NCBI GenBank assembly: GCA_946480635.1
Contig: CAMLKV010000018.1
Span: 1-13,075 of the forward strand
Origin: an uncultured Flavobacterium sp.
Lineage (GTDB): Bacteria; Bacteroidota; Bacteroidia; Flavobacteriales; Flavobacteriaceae
Length of the DNA stretch: 13,075 bases
Direction: 5' to 3'
Shown here: piece after piece, positions 1 to 7,854 of the stretch
Layout of the letters: each line of letters starts with the position of its first letter
How positions within the stretch are numbered: the first letter of the stretch is position 1
Program-made: the position numbers and the translations under genes
The notes under the pieces: generated by a model
Told to the model about the DNA's origin: nothing
Database searches by the model: none
Seen by the model: only the letters and a program-made list of their open reading frames with translations

Positions 1-890
1 TAAAAGAATTAAGCGTTGAATGGAAAGAAATCCCTATGCTGGCTCGCACACATGGACAACCAGCCTCTCCTACTCGTTTAGGTAAAGAAATATTGGTTTT
101 TGTTCAACGTTTGGAAGAACAAATGCGTTTATTGTTTAACGTTCCGTTTGCGGCTAAATTTGGTGGTGCGACAGGAAATTACAACGCACATAAAATTGCA
201 TATCCTAAAAACGACTGGAAAGCTTTTGGAACTAACTTTGTTGAAGATGTATTAGGGTTACACCATTCGTTTCCAACGACTCAAATAGAACATTACGATC
301 ATTTTGCAGCATTTTTTGATGCTTTAAAACGCATCAACACCATTTTAATCGATTTAGATCGTGATATCTGGACGTATGTTTCTATGGACTATTTCAAACA
401 GAAAATCAAAGCCGGAGAAATTGGTTCTTCTGCTATGCCTCACAAAGTAAATCCTATTGATTTTGAAAACTCAGAAGGAAACTTAGGTATTGCTAATGCA
501 ATTTTTGAGCACTTATCAGCTAAATTACCTATTTCGAGATTACAACGCGACTTAACAGACAGTACTGTTTTACGTAACATTGGTGTACCAATAGGACATA
601 CTTTAATTGCTTTTGAAGCGACTTTAAAAGGTTTAAACAAATTGCTTTTAAATGAAGAAAAATTCGCAGAAGATTTAGAGAAAAACTGGGCAGTAGTTGC
701 TGAAGCGATTCAAACTATCTTACGTCGCGAAGGTTATCCAAATCCTTACGAAGCGTTGAAAGATTTAACCAGAACCAACTCAGTTATCAATAAAGAATCG
801 ATTCATGCATTTATCGAAACCTTGAATGTTTCTGATGCTATTAAAGCAGAATTGAAACAAATAACTCCTAGTAATTACTTAGGAATATAA
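1..890 (+). CDS. purB: Adenylosuccinate lyase, 3' part (5' end outside window)
   Basis: Adenylosuccinate lyase acts twice in purine synthesis: it releases fumarate from SAICAR and from adenylosuccinate, the last step to AMP. The frame is open from the left edge (first whole codon at position 3), so the methionine at 36 is internal and the true start lies upstream. The visible part gives about 296 residues of a protein I expect to be roughly 450 long. Recognisable family blocks are RTHGQPASPTRLGKE, GATGNYNAH, the TTQIEHYDH segment with a likely catalytic histidine, and the fumarase/aspartase superfamily signature GSSAMPHKVNPIDFENSEGN with its flexible active-site serine loop. These blocks and the C-terminal end match the E. 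coli PurB type rather than the shorter B. subtilis type. The stop at 888-890 is followed at once by a strong terminator. No defect is seen. Confidence 0.96.
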   Translation, partial: KELSVEWKEIPMLARTHGQPASPTRLGKEILVFVQRLEEQMRLLFNVPFAAKFGGATGNYNAHKIAYPKNDWKAFGTNFVEDVLGLHHSFPTTQIEHYDHFAAFFDALKRINTILIDLDRDIWTYVSMDYFKQKIKAGEIGSSAMPHKVNPIDFENSEGNLGIANAIFEHLSAKLPISRLQRDLTDSTVLRNIGVPIGHTLIAFEATLKGLNKLLLNEEKFAEDLEKNWAVVAEAIQTILRREGYPNPYEALKDLTRTNSVINKESIHAFIETLNVSDAIKAELKQITPSNYLGI

Positions 891-891
891 C

Positions 892-920
892 AAAAAAGCC
901 AGCTGTTAAGCTGGCTTTTT
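892..920. terminator. Bidirectional intrinsic terminator between purB and amt
   Basis: An 8-bp perfect stem (AGCCAGCT at 897-904, AGCTGGCT at 909-916) with a GTTA loop is flanked by an A-run on the left and a T-run on the right. It therefore works as a hairpin plus U-tract on both strands. It serves the convergent genes purB, whose stop lies just before it, and amt, whose stop lies 4 bases past it on the minus strand. Confidence 0.92.
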
Positions 921-923
921 AAA

Positions 924-2237
924 TTATAAATATTCACCATGTTGCGATATATCTAATCCTAAAATTTCTCTTTCTTCACTCACGCGTAATGGTGAAATTA
1001 AATTCACAATATAAAACAAGGCATAAGACATAAAAAACGAAAAGGCAGAAACAACCAGCAACACAAAAAAGTGACTTAAAAACAAACGATATTCTCCAAA
1101 AAACAATCCTTGATATTCAATAGCAGGATTTATTTCTTTTGAAGCAAAAACACCTGTCAACAACATACCTACCATACCTCCTACTCCATGACAGCTAAAT
1201 ACATCTAAAGCATCATCAATTTTTCCTTTCGGGAATTTTTGAACCAAAATATTACTTACCACACTACTCACCATCCCTATAAAAATAGCATGAGGAATAC
1301 TTACAAATCCTGCTGCAGGTGTAATGGCAACTAAACCAACTACAGCTCCTATACACAAACCTAATGCCGAAAATTTTCTGCTATTTATTTTATCAAAAAA
1401 GCCCCAAGTCATTGCTGCCGCAGCAGCTCCTACTGTTGTGGTAGACAAAGCCTGAACTGCCAAACCATTGGCCCCAAAAGCAGAACCCGCATTAAATCCA
1501 AACCAACCAAACCATAACAGACCTGTGCCCAACAGCACATAAGTTACTCGTGCCGGATTATGACTCACTTCTTTCCGTTTACCTAAAAACATTGCTCCAG
1601 CTAATGCAGCCCAACCAGCACTCATATGCACAGCAATACCGCCAGCAAAATCCAAGATACCTAATTTAAAGAAAACTCCTTCGGGATGCCACGCCATGTG
1701 TGTCAGAGGTGCATATACGAATAAGACAAATAAAACAACGAACAATAAATACGACCAAAAACGTATTCGCTCTGCAAATGCTCCAGTTACTAAGGCTGGT
1801 GTTATAATTGCAAATTTTGCCTGAAACAAAGCAAACAATAATAAAGGAATAGTTGGTGCTAATTTCCAAAAAGAACTCGTTCCAACTTGGTTAAAAAATA
1901 AATTTTTAAACGGGTTACCAATTATCCCATAAACAGAATCCCCAAAAGAAAGCCCATAACCTATTACCACCCACAAAATAGTAACTACCACCATAGCCAC
2001 ATAACTCTGTAACATTGTACTAATTACATTTTTCTTCCCTACCATACCACCATAAAAAAAACCTAATCCTGGGGTCATCAGTAAAACCAAAGCTGAAGCT
2101 ACAATCATCCAAGCAGTATCGCCAGTATCAAACTTAGGAGTTACTCCTGAAACCGATTTCCCAAACGAAAAATCAACTAGTAAACAACTCAAGGCTAAAA
2201 AGGCCAACACAAAGGCTAAAAAATACTTTCTTTTCAT
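924..2237 (-). CDS. amt: Ammonium transporter (Amt/MEP/Rh family)
   Basis: Inner-membrane ammonium channel of 437 residues, close to the usual size for bacterial Amt. Residues 1-26 form a basic then hydrophobic signal peptide, as in E. coli AmtB, followed by about 11 membrane helices. The family signature starts at DFAGGIAVHMSAGWA (196-210). The pore twin histidines are H204 and H350 (FSCHGVGG), and the conserved Asp is D196. The gate region FALFQAKFA (135-143) and GWFGFNAGSAFG (244-255) are intact. The start at 2237 gives a proper signal peptide, so I accept it. Amt genes usually sit beside a PII gene (glnK) that blocks the channel when nitrogen is plentiful, but neither neighbour here is PII, so the regulator must be encoded elsewhere or be absent. 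The gene is divergent from the antiporter gene. Confidence 0.96.
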   Translation of the reverse strand: MKRKYFLAFVLAFLALSCLLVDFSFGKSVSGVTPKFDTGDTAWMIVASALVLLMTPGLGFFYGGMVGKKNVISTMLQSYVAMVVVTILWVVIGYGLSFGDSVYGIIGNPFKNLFFNQVGTSSFWKLAPTIPLLLFALFQAKFAIITPALVTGAFAERIRFWSYLLFVVLFVLFVYAPLTHMAWHPEGVFFKLGILDFAGGIAVHMSAGWAALAGAMFLGKRKEVSHNPARVTYVLLGTGLLWFGWFGFNAGSAFGANGLAVQALSTTTVGAAAAAMTWGFFDKINSRKFSALGLCIGAVVGLVAITPAAGFVSIPHAIFIGMVSSVVSNILVQKFPKGKIDDALDVFSCHGVGGMVGMLLTGVFASKEINPAIEYQGLFFGEYRLFLSHFFVLLVVSAFSFFMSYALFYIVNLISPLRVSEEREILGLDISQHGEYL

Positions 2238-2481
2238 ATCTGGGAGTTTTAAAATTCATATAAATATAACCAACCCCTATAAAAAATACTTTTGAATAAT
2301 AAATTTTTATCATTTTTACATTTACACCCATCAAAAAATACACTTATGAAATTTATAAGTTAAAAAAATATCAAAAAGCAATATAAATCAGATAGGTTTT
2401 ACAATCAAAATCTTTAGAATTAAAACTTTTTTTTGTATTTTACAAGTTCTATCATTCATTAATCATTTAATCTACTCGCCT
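2238..2481. other. Divergent intergenic region, amt / antiporter
   Basis: A very AT-rich spacer of 244 bp that must carry promoters for both flanking genes. One perfect plus-strand TAnnTTTG box (TACTTTTG, 2287-2294) is visible but lies about 190 bp before the antiporter start and has no good upstream TTTG partner. A short inverted repeat (ACTTAT 2342-2347, ATAAGT 2355-2360) is the only other structure I see. No small ORF or RNA is supported. Confidence 0.5.
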
Positions 2482-4716
2482 ATGTTTCTAACTGTTGGAT
2501 CTGCAATTACTGGTTTACAACCTCTAATCAGCGATTTAGGACTTATATTAATGACAGCTGGAATTGCTGTTTTAATATTTAAAATTCTGAAGCAACCACT
2601 GGTTTTAGGCTATTTGATTGCTGGTTTCTTAGCAGGTAGTCATTTTGATTTTTTCCCATCAGTTAAGGATGTTCACAGCGTTGAAGTTTGGGCAGAAATA
2701 GGTATCATTTTTTTATTATTTAGTTTAGGTCTCGAATTTAGTTTCAAGAAACTAGTAAAAGTTGGTGGAACAGCCTCAATTACAGCAGGAACACAAATTG
2801 TCACAATGGTGCTTATTGGATTTGCTTCAGGGTATTTGTTAGGATGGAAAATGATGGATAGCATTTTTCTTGGAGTAATGCTTTCTATTTCTTCTACCAC
2901 CATAATTTTAAAAACCTTTGATGAATTAGGAGTAAAAACTCAAAAATTTGCCGGAAATGTAATAGGAGCACTTATTGTTCAAGATATTCTAGCCATTTTA
3001 ATGATGGTATTACTATCGACAATTGCAGTTAGTCAACAATTTTCTGGTGGAGAATTATTACAATCTGTATTAAAATTGGTTTTCTTTTTAACCATTTGGT
3101 TTGTTGCAGGAATCTTTTTCATACCTACTTTACTTAAAAAAGCCAAACATTTACTAACAGATGAAATGCTTTTAATTTTATCACTGGCTTTGTGTTTAGT
3201 TATGGTAATATTGGCTTCAAATGTTGGATTTTCACCAGCATTAGGAGCATTTATCATGGGTTCTATAATTGCAGAAACCACACAGGCTGAACATATAGAA
3301 CATTTGGTAAAACCAGTTAAAGATTTGTTTGGTGCAGTATTTTTTGTGTCAGTTGGTATGTTAATTAACCCAGACACTTTAGTTGAATATGCATTACCTG
3401 TATTTTTATTAACTCTGGTTACCATTTTTGGTCAGTCCATTAGCGCAACTATAGGATCATTATTGGCAGGGCAGCCATTAAAACAATCTGTTCAATCAGG
3501 AGTAAGTTTATCACAAATTGGAGAATTTTCCTTTATTATAGCAACTTTAGGTACTTCATTAGGCGTTACAAGTAATTTTTTATATCCTATTATTGTAGCA
3601 GTTTCGGCAGTTACAACTTTCACAACTCCATATATGGTTAGTTTTGGCACTCCATTGGCGGTATATTTAGAAAAAAGACTTCCGAGAAAATGGGTAAAAA
3701 GCATTGCCGATTATAGTGCAAATGCCGAAGCCATAAAAACAGTCACTACTTGGCAAATAGCATTAAGAGCCTATCTTTCTCAGATAATTCTACATTCAAT
3801 TATTATTATTGCAATTATTCTACTATCAAGTAAATATTTATTACCATTAGTTGAAGAAATAAAATTTGGTCACACACTGGCTGCTTTAATAACATTAATA
3901 CTGGTATCGCCGTTTTTATGGGCACTTTCTTTAAGAAGAATAGCTTCAGAGGCCGTTACAGAGCTTTTTACAAATAAAAAACAAAGAGGACCAATTCTAC
4001 TTTTAGTTTTTTTAAGATTAGGTTTAGGACTATTTTTTATTGGTTTTATCGTAAATAACTTTTTCTCTCCTGTTACTGCTTTATTTGCACTTTTTGGTGC
4101 CATTATAGCTTATTTTGTTTTTCCGAAGAGATTGCAAGCTCGATATTTGAGAATTGAACAACATTTTTTAAGCAATCTGAACGAACGGGAAATTAACAAA
4201 GAAAAACATTTAAGAAGAGACCTAACACCTTGGGACGGACATATGGCGACTTTTGATGTTGCTCCGTCTTCTAACATCATTGGAAAAACACTAGAAGAAT
4301 TACGCATGCGTGAAAAAACTGGGATAAACATTGCTTTTATAAAGCGTGGTGATATTACAATAAATGTTCCCAGTAGAAATGAACGATTGTTCCCTAAGGA
4401 TGAAATTTGTGTAATTGGTACCGATGCTCAGGTAAAAAAGTTTAAAAAATATTTAGATCAAAATGAAATTGAAACACCTGAAGAAGCCGAAGAAACCGAT
4501 ATCGTTTTACAACATCTTAAGCTAAAAAATGTCGAATTTATTGGTAAAAGCATCAGAGAGTCTAAAATTAGAGAAAAAACAAAAGGTCTTGTTGTTGGCA
4601 TTGAACGCAACGGAAGACGTATGCTTAATCCTGAATCTCATTTAATACTTGAAGAAGATGATATTTTATGGGTAGTTGGAGATAAAAAGCTTCTTACAAG
4701 CTTAGTACACAATTAA
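2482..4716 (+). CDS. KefB-type cation:proton antiporter (CPA2) with two C-terminal RCK_C domains
   Basis: Predicted monovalent cation:H+ antiporter or K+ efflux protein of 744 residues in the inner membrane. Residues about 12-390 are a Na+/H+ exchanger domain with many helices. It includes LLFSLGLEFSFKKL (78-91), the transport-site motif VQDILA (166-171, D168 likely the key acid) and the SLSQIGEFSFI segment (342-352). Residues about 425-547 add roughly four further membrane helices. The soluble tail has two tandem RCK_C (TrkA-C) ligand domains, about 585-657 and 672-744, both with the hydrophobic/Gly pattern ending in ICVIGTDAQ or ILWVVGDKK. There is no RCK_N (NAD-binding) Rossmann domain between the membrane part and the tail, unlike KefB/KefC. 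RCK_C domains are known to bind small ligands, including cyclic di-AMP in some transporters; the ligand here is unknown. It is monocistronic and ends in a shared terminator. Confidence 0.9.
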   Translation: MFLTVGSAITGLQPLISDLGLILMTAGIAVLIFKILKQPLVLGYLIAGFLAGSHFDFFPSVKDVHSVEVWAEIGIIFLLFSLGLEFSFKKLVKVGGTASITAGTQIVTMVLIGFASGYLLGWKMMDSIFLGVMLSISSTTIILKTFDELGVKTQKFAGNVIGALIVQDILAILMMVLLSTIAVSQQFSGGELLQSVLKLVFFLTIWFVAGIFFIPTLLKKAKHLLTDEMLLILSLALCLVMVILASNVGFSPALGAFIMGSIIAETTQAEHIEHLVKPVKDLFGAVFFVSVGMLINPDTLVEYALPVFLLTLVTIFGQSISATIGSLLAGQPLKQSVQSGVSLSQIGEFSFIIATLGTSLGVTSNFLYPIIVAVSAVTTFTTPYMVSFGTPLAVYLEKRLPRKWVKSIADYSANAEAIKTVTTWQIALRAYLSQIILHSIIIIAIILLSSKYLLPLVEEIKFGHTLAALITLILVSPFLWALSLRRIASEAVTELFTNKKQRGPILLLVFLRLGLGLFFIGFIVNNFFSPVTALFALFGAIIAYFVFPKRLQARYLRIEQHFLSNLNEREINKEKHLRRDLTPWDGHMATFDVAPSSNIIGKTLEELRMREKTGINIAFIKRGDITINVPSRNERLFPKDEICVIGTDAQVKKFKKYLDQNEIETPEEAEETDIVLQHLKLKNVEFIGKSIRESKIREKTKGLVVGIERNGRRMLNPESHLILEEDDILWVVGDKKLLTSLVHN

Positions 4717-4746
4717 AAAAAGGATAAGTTTCCTTATCCTTTTTTT
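4715..4746. terminator. Bidirectional intrinsic terminator between antiporter and guaB
   Basis: An 8-bp perfect stem (AGGATAAG 4721-4728, CTTATCCT 4733-4740) with a TTTC loop sits between a run of A and a run of T. It is functional on both strands. It begins inside the antiporter stop codon region and lies about 20 bases past the guaB stop on the minus strand. Confidence 0.93.
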
Positions 4747-4766
4747 CAAACGTATTTTAGATAAAA

Positions 4767-6239
4767 TTATCTAGAATAATTTGGAGCTTCTTTTGTGATA
4801 GTCACATTGTGTGGATGACTTTCGCTAATTCCACTTGAAGTGATTCTAACAAATCTTCCTTTTTCTTGTAAATCATCAATTGTAGCTGAACCACAATATC
4901 CCATTCCTGCACGAAGACCTCCTATAAATTGCAACATACTTTCGTTCAACTCTCCTTTATAAGGAACACGTCCTACGATTCCTTCAGGGACAAGTTTTTT
5001 CACATCATCCTCAACATCTTGAAAATAGCGGTCTTTTGAACCTTCTTTCATAGCTTCAACAGAACCCATTCCTCGATATGATTTGAATTTTCTTCCTTCA
5101 AAAATGATTGTTTCTCCAGGAGATTCTTTAGTACCTGCTAATAACGATCCCAACATTACACAATTGGCTCCTGCAGCAATCGCTTTAGGAATATCTCCAG
5201 TATAACGAATACCTCCATCTGCAATAACTGGAACTCCTGTTCCTTTTAAAGCGGCTGCCACTTCAAGTACCGCCGAAAATTGAGGAAAACCAACACCCGC
5301 AACTACACGAGTTGTACAAATTGAACCTGGTCCAATACCTACTTTAACAGCATCGGCACCATTTTGAGCTAAATATAATGCAGCTTCTGCCGTAGCAATA
5401 TTTCCAACTACAACATCTAACTCTGGAAATTTATTTTTAACTTGTTTTAAAACCTCAACTACACCTTTTGTATGTCCGTGAGCAGTATCAATAATTACAG
5501 CATCTACACCAGCATTAACTAATGCTTCTGCTCTTTCAACTGCATCTGCAGTAACTCCTAAAGCTGCAGCTACTCTTAAACGACCAAACTTATCTTTATT
5601 TGCATTTGGCTTTTGTGTCAGTTTTGTAATATCTCTAAAAGTGATTAAACCAACTAATTTATATTCAGTATTTACAACTGGTAATTTTTCTATTTTATTC
5701 CCTTGCAGAATTTCCTCAGCTTTAGCTAACGTTGTTCCTTCTGGAGCAGTAACTAAATTTTGAGATGTCATTACTTCAGTAATAACTCTGTTATTGTCTT
5801 TTTCAAAACGTAAGTCACGATTTGTAACAATCCCTTTTAAAATACCGCTATCATCAACTACAGGAATTCCACCAATGCCATACTCTTGCATTGCTTTTTT
5901 AGCATCTTCCACTAAAGCATTTAATGGTAAAGTAACTGGATCAAGTATCATTCCGCTTTCAGCTCTTTTTACTTTTCGAACCTCAGCAGCTTGCTTTTTA
6001 ATAGACATATTTTTGTGCAATACTCCAATACCTCCTTCTTGAGCCATAGCAATAGCCATAGCACTTTCTGTTACTGTATCCATAGCGGCAGATACAATTG
6101 GAACATTTAAAGTAATGTTTTTCGAAAATTTCGTTTTGATACTTACTTCTCTTGGAAGTACTTCAGAATAATTTGGAACCAGTAAGACATCATCGTAAGT
6201 AAGTCCTTCTCCGACGATTTTAGAAGCGTGTGCGTTCAT
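4767..6239 (-). CDS. guaB: IMP dehydrogenase
   Basis: Converts IMP to XMP with NAD+, the committed step to GMP. The protein is 490 residues, the normal bacterial length. The (beta/alpha)8 barrel is split by two CBS domains at about 98-155 and 158-215, including [19 protein letters not shown] and [18 protein letters not shown]; these bind adenine or guanine nucleotides for allosteric control in the family. The catalytic loop is GPGSICTT with Cys308. DGGIRYTGD (341-349) is the IMP phosphate/ribose site, and the flap carries the Arg404-Tyr405 pair in SKDRYFQD. The start at 6239 gives the usual N-terminus leading into [11 protein letters not shown]. It stands alone, convergent with the antiporter and divergent from the SatD operon. 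All key residues are present. Confidence 0.98.
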   Translation of the reverse strand: MNAHASKIVGEGLTYDDVLLVPNYSEVLPREVSIKTKFSKNITLNVPIVSAAMDTVTESAMAIAMAQEGGIGVLHKNMSIKKQAAEVRKVKRAESGMILDPVTLPLNALVEDAKKAMQEYGIGGIPVVDDSGILKGIVTNRDLRFEKDNNRVITEVMTSQNLVTAPEGTTLAKAEEILQGNKIEKLPVVNTEYKLVGLITFRDITKLTQKPNANKDKFGRLRVAAALGVTADAVERAEALVNAGVDAVIIDTAHGHTKGVVEVLKQVKNKFPELDVVVGNIATAEAALYLAQNGADAVKVGIGPGSICTTRVVAGVGFPQFSAVLEVAAALKGTGVPVIADGGIRYTGDIPKAIAAGANCVMLGSLLAGTKESPGETIIFEGRKFKSYRGMGSVEAMKEGSKDRYFQDVEDDVKKLVPEGIVGRVPYKGELNESMLQFIGGLRAGMGYCGSATIDDLQEKGRFVRITSSGISESHPHNVTITKEAPNYSR

Positions 6240-6271
6240 GTTGCAATTTGTAGTTGTAGTTAAATTGCATG

Positions 6272-6303
6272 CAAATATAGTACAATTATCTGTACCTGTG
6301 AAA
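6272..6303 (-). promoter_or_regulatory. Predicted guaB promoter
   Basis: Read on the minus strand, a perfect Bacteroidetes -7 box TATATTTG lies at 6279-6272. A TTTC, one mismatch from the -33 TTTG, lies at 6303-6300, with a 20-base spacer inside the accepted 17-23 range. The predicted transcript starts roughly 25-30 bases before the guaB ATG. A 10-bp palindrome TTGCATGCAA (6265-6274) overlaps the -7 box. Confidence 0.65.
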
Positions 6304-6368
6304 TGCTTTTAACTTAACTTTAAAAAAACTGTTCAATCAATAATTAATCCTCAACCTCAATAAATAAA

Positions 6369-6455
6369 TTTATAGCCAAAAAAGGCTATAATTATAATTT
6401 ATAGCTAAAAAAGGCTATAAATAGTATTTATAGCTAAAAAAAGCTATATATTTGT
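6369..6455. repeat. Three tandem 29-bp palindromic units, likely operator array
   Basis: Three direct repeats start at 6369, 6398 and 6427, exactly 29 bp apart. Each contains an inverted repeat around a central A6 tract. Unit 1 pairs TTATAGCC (6370-6377) with GGCTATAA (6384-6391). Unit 2 pairs ATTTATAGC (6397-6405) with GCTATAAAT (6414-6422). Unit 3 pairs TATAGCT (6429-6435) with AGCTATA (6442-6448). The innermost base pair changes C-G, T-G, T-A across the units, so symmetry is kept while the sequence changes. The last arm overlaps the -7 box of the downstream gene by two bases, so the array lies upstream of the expected transcript start. That points to a protein-binding DNA operator rather than an RNA structure. 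The helix-turn-helix protein encoded next to it is the obvious candidate binder (inference). Confidence 0.85.
6447..6454 (+). promoter_or_regulatory. Predicted promoter -7 box of the SatD-family operon
   Basis: TATATTTG matches TAnnTTTG perfectly and ends 19 bases before the ATG at 6474, giving a very short leader. The only -33 candidate is TTTA at 6427-6430, inside the third palindromic unit, with a 16-base spacer. A protein on the third unit would cover both promoter elements. Confidence 0.7.
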
Positions 6456-6473
6456 TCTAAATCCTATTTTAAG

Positions 6474-7157
6474 ATGAAAAAGAAAATTGTTTTATCTGGA
6501 GATATAATTGCTTCAACTAGTTTAGATGTTGAAGAAAAAATCACATTAGAAAAAAAACTAAACGAATTAATTTCTATTTTAGTTGAGAATTTTCCTATTT
6601 ATGCAAGAATCATTAAAGGAGATTATTTAGAAATTGTAGTAGAAAATCCTGAGGATGCTTTATTGGTTACCTTATTAATCAAAAGCTTTATAAAATCTGC
6701 AGTTGATGACCCAGACAACAACAGTAGTAGGTATAAAAAGTTTAAAAACTATGGAATACGAATTGCAATGGGATTTGGTGAACTATCACGATATGACAAA
6801 CAAAAAGGTGTAATTGATGGTGATGCAATTTATTTTTCGGGGAGAAAGATAAGTGAAGAATCATCAACATACAATAAGCAACGAATTGTGATAAAAAACA
6901 CATTGTTTTTCATTTCAGATGATGACAATTTAAATCAAATGATGGACACAATAATAAGTTTGTTGGATGTATTAATTGCAAATGCCACAGCAAAACAATG
7001 CCAAATTTTGTTTATGCGCTTATTAGGAAAAAGTGAAAAAGAAATTTCGACACATCTAAACATAAAACAACCAACAGTAAACAAGCAACTTACAAGTGTT
7101 GGCTGGAATGCAATAGACAAATCCGTTAACTATTTTAAAACCCTAATAAAGGAATAA
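6474..7157 (+). CDS. SatD-family protein: cyclase-like N-terminal half plus C-terminal helix-turn-helix
   Basis: 227 residues, soluble, no signal peptide. I place it in the SatD family (named after satD of the Streptococcus mutans sat operon; molecular function not established). The N-terminal part has motifs in the order seen in class III nucleotide cyclase folds: LSGDIIAST (7-15), like the metal-binding FADIVGST strand; IIKGDYLEIVV (46-56) with PEDALLVTLLI (59-69); YGIRIAMGFGEL (93-104); and GDAIYFSGRKISE (116-128), like GdavNiAARi. This similarity is my reading of the motif pattern, not a database result. Residues about 173-217 form a helix-turn-helix: KSEKEISTHLNIKQPTVNKQ has the EIS..L...QPTV pattern of a recognition helix. 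It is followed after 4 bp by a membrane protein gene and preceded by three palindromes overlapping its promoter, so autoregulation is likely. A DNA-binding sensor is the best guess; enzymatic activity is uncertain. Confidence 0.75.
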   Translation: MKKKIVLSGDIIASTSLDVEEKITLEKKLNELISILVENFPIYARIIKGDYLEIVVENPEDALLVTLLIKSFIKSAVDDPDNNSSRYKKFKNYGIRIAMGFGELSRYDKQKGVIDGDAIYFSGRKISEESSTYNKQRIVIKNTLFFISDDDNLNQMMDTIISLLDVLIANATAKQCQILFMRLLGKSEKEISTHLNIKQPTVNKQLTSVGWNAIDKSVNYFKTLIKE

Positions 7158-7161
7158 ACTA

Positions 7162-7854
7162 ATGAACATTAACTTACTTATACTCCAATTCATCGCTCAT
7201 CTTTTGAGTGATTATGTCTTTCAAACCGATGCCAGTGCTAAGGAGAAAAACGAAAATGGTTTTAAAAGCAAGTTCATTTTTAAGCATACTTTAATAACTT
7301 TTGTTTGCTCATTAGTCTTATCGTTTGACTTTAATTTTACTTTATGCTCTTTGGGAATAGCAATAACACATTTTATTATTGATGGACTAAAAAAGACTTT
7401 AAACAAAGGAAGATTTGCTTTTTTCATTGATCAAACATTACATCTAGGAATAATAGTTCTTTTTGTTTGGTTTTTTGAATTATACTTCAAAGAAAATTCA
7501 CTAATTAAAATAACAAACACCAAGTTACTTTTAACAATCACCAGCTATCTGATATGCTTTAAACCAGCCAATATCCTCATCCGAGAAGTTCTCGTAGTTG
7601 CCAAAATACAAAGTATTTCTAACACAACAACAGAACTAAAAAACGCAGGTAAATTAATTGGAATCTTAGAACGAATATTAGTATTGACTTTTGTAATAAT
7701 CGGAAAACTAGAAGTAATAGGATTTATGATTGCTGCAAAATCTATACTGCGCTACAAAGACACGAACACTATAAAAACAGAATATGTTTTAATAGGAACT
7801 ATGCTAAGCTTTGGAATTGCAATGCTTTGTGGTTTACTAATAGAAAGATTTTAA
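7162..7854 (+). CDS. DUF3307-family polytopic membrane protein
   Basis: 230 residues with about six or seven hydrophobic segments, so an integral inner-membrane protein. I assign it to DUF3307 from the N-terminal block AHLLSDYVFQ (12-21), HTLITF (42-47), THFIIDGLK (69-77) and FFIDQTLH (87-94). Several His/Asp pairs are spaced four apart (H13/D17, H70/D74, D90/H94), which could form an intramembrane metal site; this is inference. The C-terminal half carries GILERILVLTFVIIGKLE (167-184), with charged residues inside a helical segment. It starts 4 bp after the SatD-family stop, so the two are translated from one message and probably work together. Its stop codon overlaps that of the convergent lyase gene. 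No function is established for the family that I know of. Confidence 0.8.
   Translation: MNINLLILQFIAHLLSDYVFQTDASAKEKNENGFKSKFIFKHTLITFVCSLVLSFDFNFTLCSLGIAITHFIIDGLKKTLNKGRFAFFIDQTLHLGIIVLFVWFFELYFKENSLIKITNTKLLLTITSYLICFKPANILIREVLVVAKIQSISNTTTELKNAGKLIGILERILVLTFVIIGKLEVIGFMIAAKSILRYKDTNTIKTEYVLIGTMLSFGIAMLCGLLIERF

Noticed and set aside
36..38. ATG at 36 as the start of purB
   Set aside because: The frame is open to the left edge and encodes conserved PurB sequence (VEWKEIP) before this methionine.
2160..2237. Lipoprotein signal (lipobox) in the amt N-terminus
   Set aside because: The residues before Cys18 are A-L-S rather than the usual L-[AST]-[GA], and Amt proteins have a normal signal peptide.
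6265..6274. Palindrome TTGCATGCAA as a purine-repressor operator for guaB
   Set aside because: It overlaps the -7 box, but a 10-bp palindrome alone is weak evidence and I know of no PurR-type operator of this form in Bacteroidetes.
6240..6368. Riboswitch in the guaB leader
   Set aside because: The predicted leader is only about 25-30 bases, too short for a known purine or guanine-related riboswitch.
6369..6455. Regular repeats read as a CRISPR array
   Set aside because: The 29-bp units abut with no unique spacers, there are only three, and no cas genes are nearby. They fit an operator array better.
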